8,226 bases of DNA from Chloroflexota bacterium (GTDB lineage: Bacteria > Chloroflexota > Dormibacteria > Dormibacterales > Dormibacteraceae): positions 1,729 to 9,954 of the forward strand of contig VBJR01000345.1 of the NCBI GenBank assembly GCA_005880175.1, given 5' to 3'. Below, in pieces: positions 6,895 to 8,226 of this stretch; the stretch's first letter is position 1, and the number at the start of each line of letters is the position of its first letter. A program made the position numbers and the translations under genes. The notes under the pieces were generated by a model. That model did no database searches, was not told the DNA's origin, and saw nothing but the letters and a program-made list of their open reading frames with translations.

Positions 6895-8226
6895 CGACGA
6901 CTCGCTCGTGCCGCCGAACTGCTGGATGACGCGCGGCGCCGCCGCCGGCCCGCACGAGCGGTAGATGGCGGCGTTGGCGTCGCAGAGGGACCAGCCCAGG
7001 TCGCCCGGCGCCACCACGTCCACCGTCTGGGGCCCGAACTGCGTGAAGCCGCCGGAGGACAGCGAGGAGATGTTGTCGCTGACCCAGCCGCCGGCCGAGA
7101 GCTGGCTGCCGAACGCGCCGGTCTGCCGGTACAGCCGGAACTGGGTCGTGCCCCCGACCGCGATCACGCCGGGCGCGTGGGCGGGCCGGCCGATCGTGCT
7201 GGTGGGGCCGGCGTCGCCGCTGCTGGCGAGCACGGTGACGCCCGCCTGGACCGCCGCGGTGTCGGCCAGCGAGACCGGGTCGCTGCCGGGGTCCGGGTAG
7301 ACGTTGGTGCCGAACGACTCGTTGATCACGTCCACGTGGTCCACGGTGACCGCCCAGTCGATCGCCTGGATGAAGTGGGACGCGAACGTCGAGGTGGCGT
7401 TGCCGAAGACCTTGAGGCCGACCAGGCTGGCGCCCGGGGCGACGCCCTCGATGCGGATGTTGCAGCCGGGCGGCAGCGGGTGGGCGGCGCTGACGAACCG
7501 GCTCAGGTCGTAGACCTGGTTGCCCTGGGCGGCGATCGAGGCCGCGTCGCCGAACGCCTCGGCGCCGGCGGTGACCGCCGCGATGCCCTCGCCGGTGAAG
7601 TCCTGGTAGTCGGAGAAGATCGAGGCGCCGCCGCGCTGGAGGTCGGGGTTGTCGATGTCCACCCCGTCGGCGATGAACGCGACCTTGACGCCGGTGCCGT
7701 CGGCCAGGTCGTGCGCGCCGGGCAGGCCCGAGCCGGGCTGGTGCTCGACGTTCAGCAGCTGCAGCGCCTCCGGCTCCAGCAGGGGCACGGTCGGGTCGGC
7801 CGGGCAGAGCTGCTGCAGCTCGGCGGCGGTGGGCGCGGCGGGGGCTGGGTCGCTGGCGCCGGCGGCGGGCGCCTCGGCGGGCGCCGGGCGCGGGATCGCC
7901 AGGTCGGGGACCACCGCCTGGACGGCCGGGTTGGCGCGCAGCCGGTCCGATTCCGCGCCCGAGATGGTGGCCGAGATCGCGTTGACGAGGTGGAGCGGGC
8001 GCACGTCCTTCGCGTGGAGCACGCCGAGCTCGCCGCGCAGCGGCGCCTGCTCGCCGTCCACGGTCCGCACCCGGGAGGCTGCCGTGGCGCCGCGGGCGGG
8101 CAGCTCGGGGTGCTGGTCGCGGAGGATGACGATCGAGCGCTGGGTGGCGCCGGCCGAGAGCCGGGCCACGTCGGCCGGGGTGAGCGGGGCGGTACCGCCC
8201 GGCTGTGGCGGCGGGGCCGCCAGGGC

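Larger units (their letters stand above)
4980..8226 (-). pseudogene. Secreted subtilisin-fold (S8/S53-like) serine peptidase with C-terminal beta domains; 5' truncated, frame-broken, one in-frame amber
   Basis: The frame is open to the right edge, where ALAAPPPQP looks like the end of an export signal, so the true start lies outside. In transcript order there is first an inhibitor-I9-like propeptide (about 8130-7900) and an Ala/Pro linker. The catalytic domain follows: VKVAFIADGVD (Asp codon 7666-7668), GAEAFGDAASIAAQG (Glu 7558-7560, Asp 7546-7548), VLASSGDAG (Asp 7213-7215), PGVIAVGGTT, and FGGTSESSP (Ser 6904-6906). The subtilisin H-G-T motif is absent, and Asp replaces the usual oxyanion Asn. 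After TSESSP the homology jumps frame to LVRQILVGSATDLHVPAD; about 20 residues of the helix after the catalytic Ser are missing. A TAG at 6825-6827 then interrupts PAD*QGAGLVNALKAVQ. Beyond it about 600 residues form beta-sandwich domains of NEW3/PPC type, to the TGA at 4980-4982. As written, no full-length peptidase could be made. The family is presumably extracellular; I recall related intact proteins in actinobacteria. Confidence 0.82.

Noticed and set aside
5340..6929. 529-codon plus-strand frame opposite the peptidase C-terminal part
   Set aside because: It is low-complexity Arg/Gly/His shadow sequence with no recognisable domain; the opposite frame reads as regular beta-sandwich domains.

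Overview
This is a very GC-rich, gene-dense bacterial window. Third codon positions are almost all G or C. GTG starts are used, several starts look leaderless with a TANNNT -10 box, and a Tat signal is present. All of this fits a high-GC actinobacterium, possibly one of the less-studied soil lineages; the sequence alone does not settle the genus. No rRNA, tRNA, CRISPR, insertion sequence or phage gene is visible.

Layout. (1) At the left edge is the 3' end of a plus-strand gene resembling the C-terminal part of AIR-synthase-related (HypE/PurM/ThiL-type) proteins. (2) Converging on it with a 29-bp overlap is a large intact minus-strand gene (278-2644). It encodes a Tat-exported family PL4 rhamnogalacturonan lyase with the classic three-domain order plus an extra C-terminal beta domain. 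(3) A 58-bp divergent spacer leads to a plus-strand pair: a broken BKACE-family (DUF849, beta-keto acid cleavage) gene at 2703-3375 and, 7 nt later, an intact GNAT acetyltransferase gene at 3383-3934. (4) After 55 nt comes a plus-strand gene for a membrane-anchored YCF48/BNR-type (Asp-box) beta-propeller, 3990-4978, also frame-broken. (5) A single base separates its stop from the stop of a long minus-strand gene (4980-8226, 5' end outside the window). That gene encodes a secreted subtilisin-fold peptidase with several C-terminal beta-sandwich domains, and it carries a frame break and an in-frame amber codon.

How the genes relate. The lyase and the peptidase are both predicted to be exported, and the propeller protein is predicted to be anchored with its propeller outside, so much of the window concerns the cell exterior. 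The lyase implies degradation of plant pectin (rhamnogalacturonan I). The BKACE and GNAT genes are probably co-transcribed, with no evident link to pectin.

The most striking feature is that three of the six genes, from unrelated families, each lack a short internal block of roughly 60-110 nt whose length is not a multiple of three. In every case both flanking protein parts are well preserved. One of the three also has a CAG-to-TAG-like nonsense codon. This is either very recent multi-gene decay or a systematic sequencing/assembly artefact; read-level evidence is needed to tell which. The second point of interest is the peptidase active site. The subtilisin His and oxyanion Asn positions are replaced, and the visible residues (E-x-x-x-D, SSGD, GTS) resemble the Ser-Glu-Asp arrangement of sedolisins.
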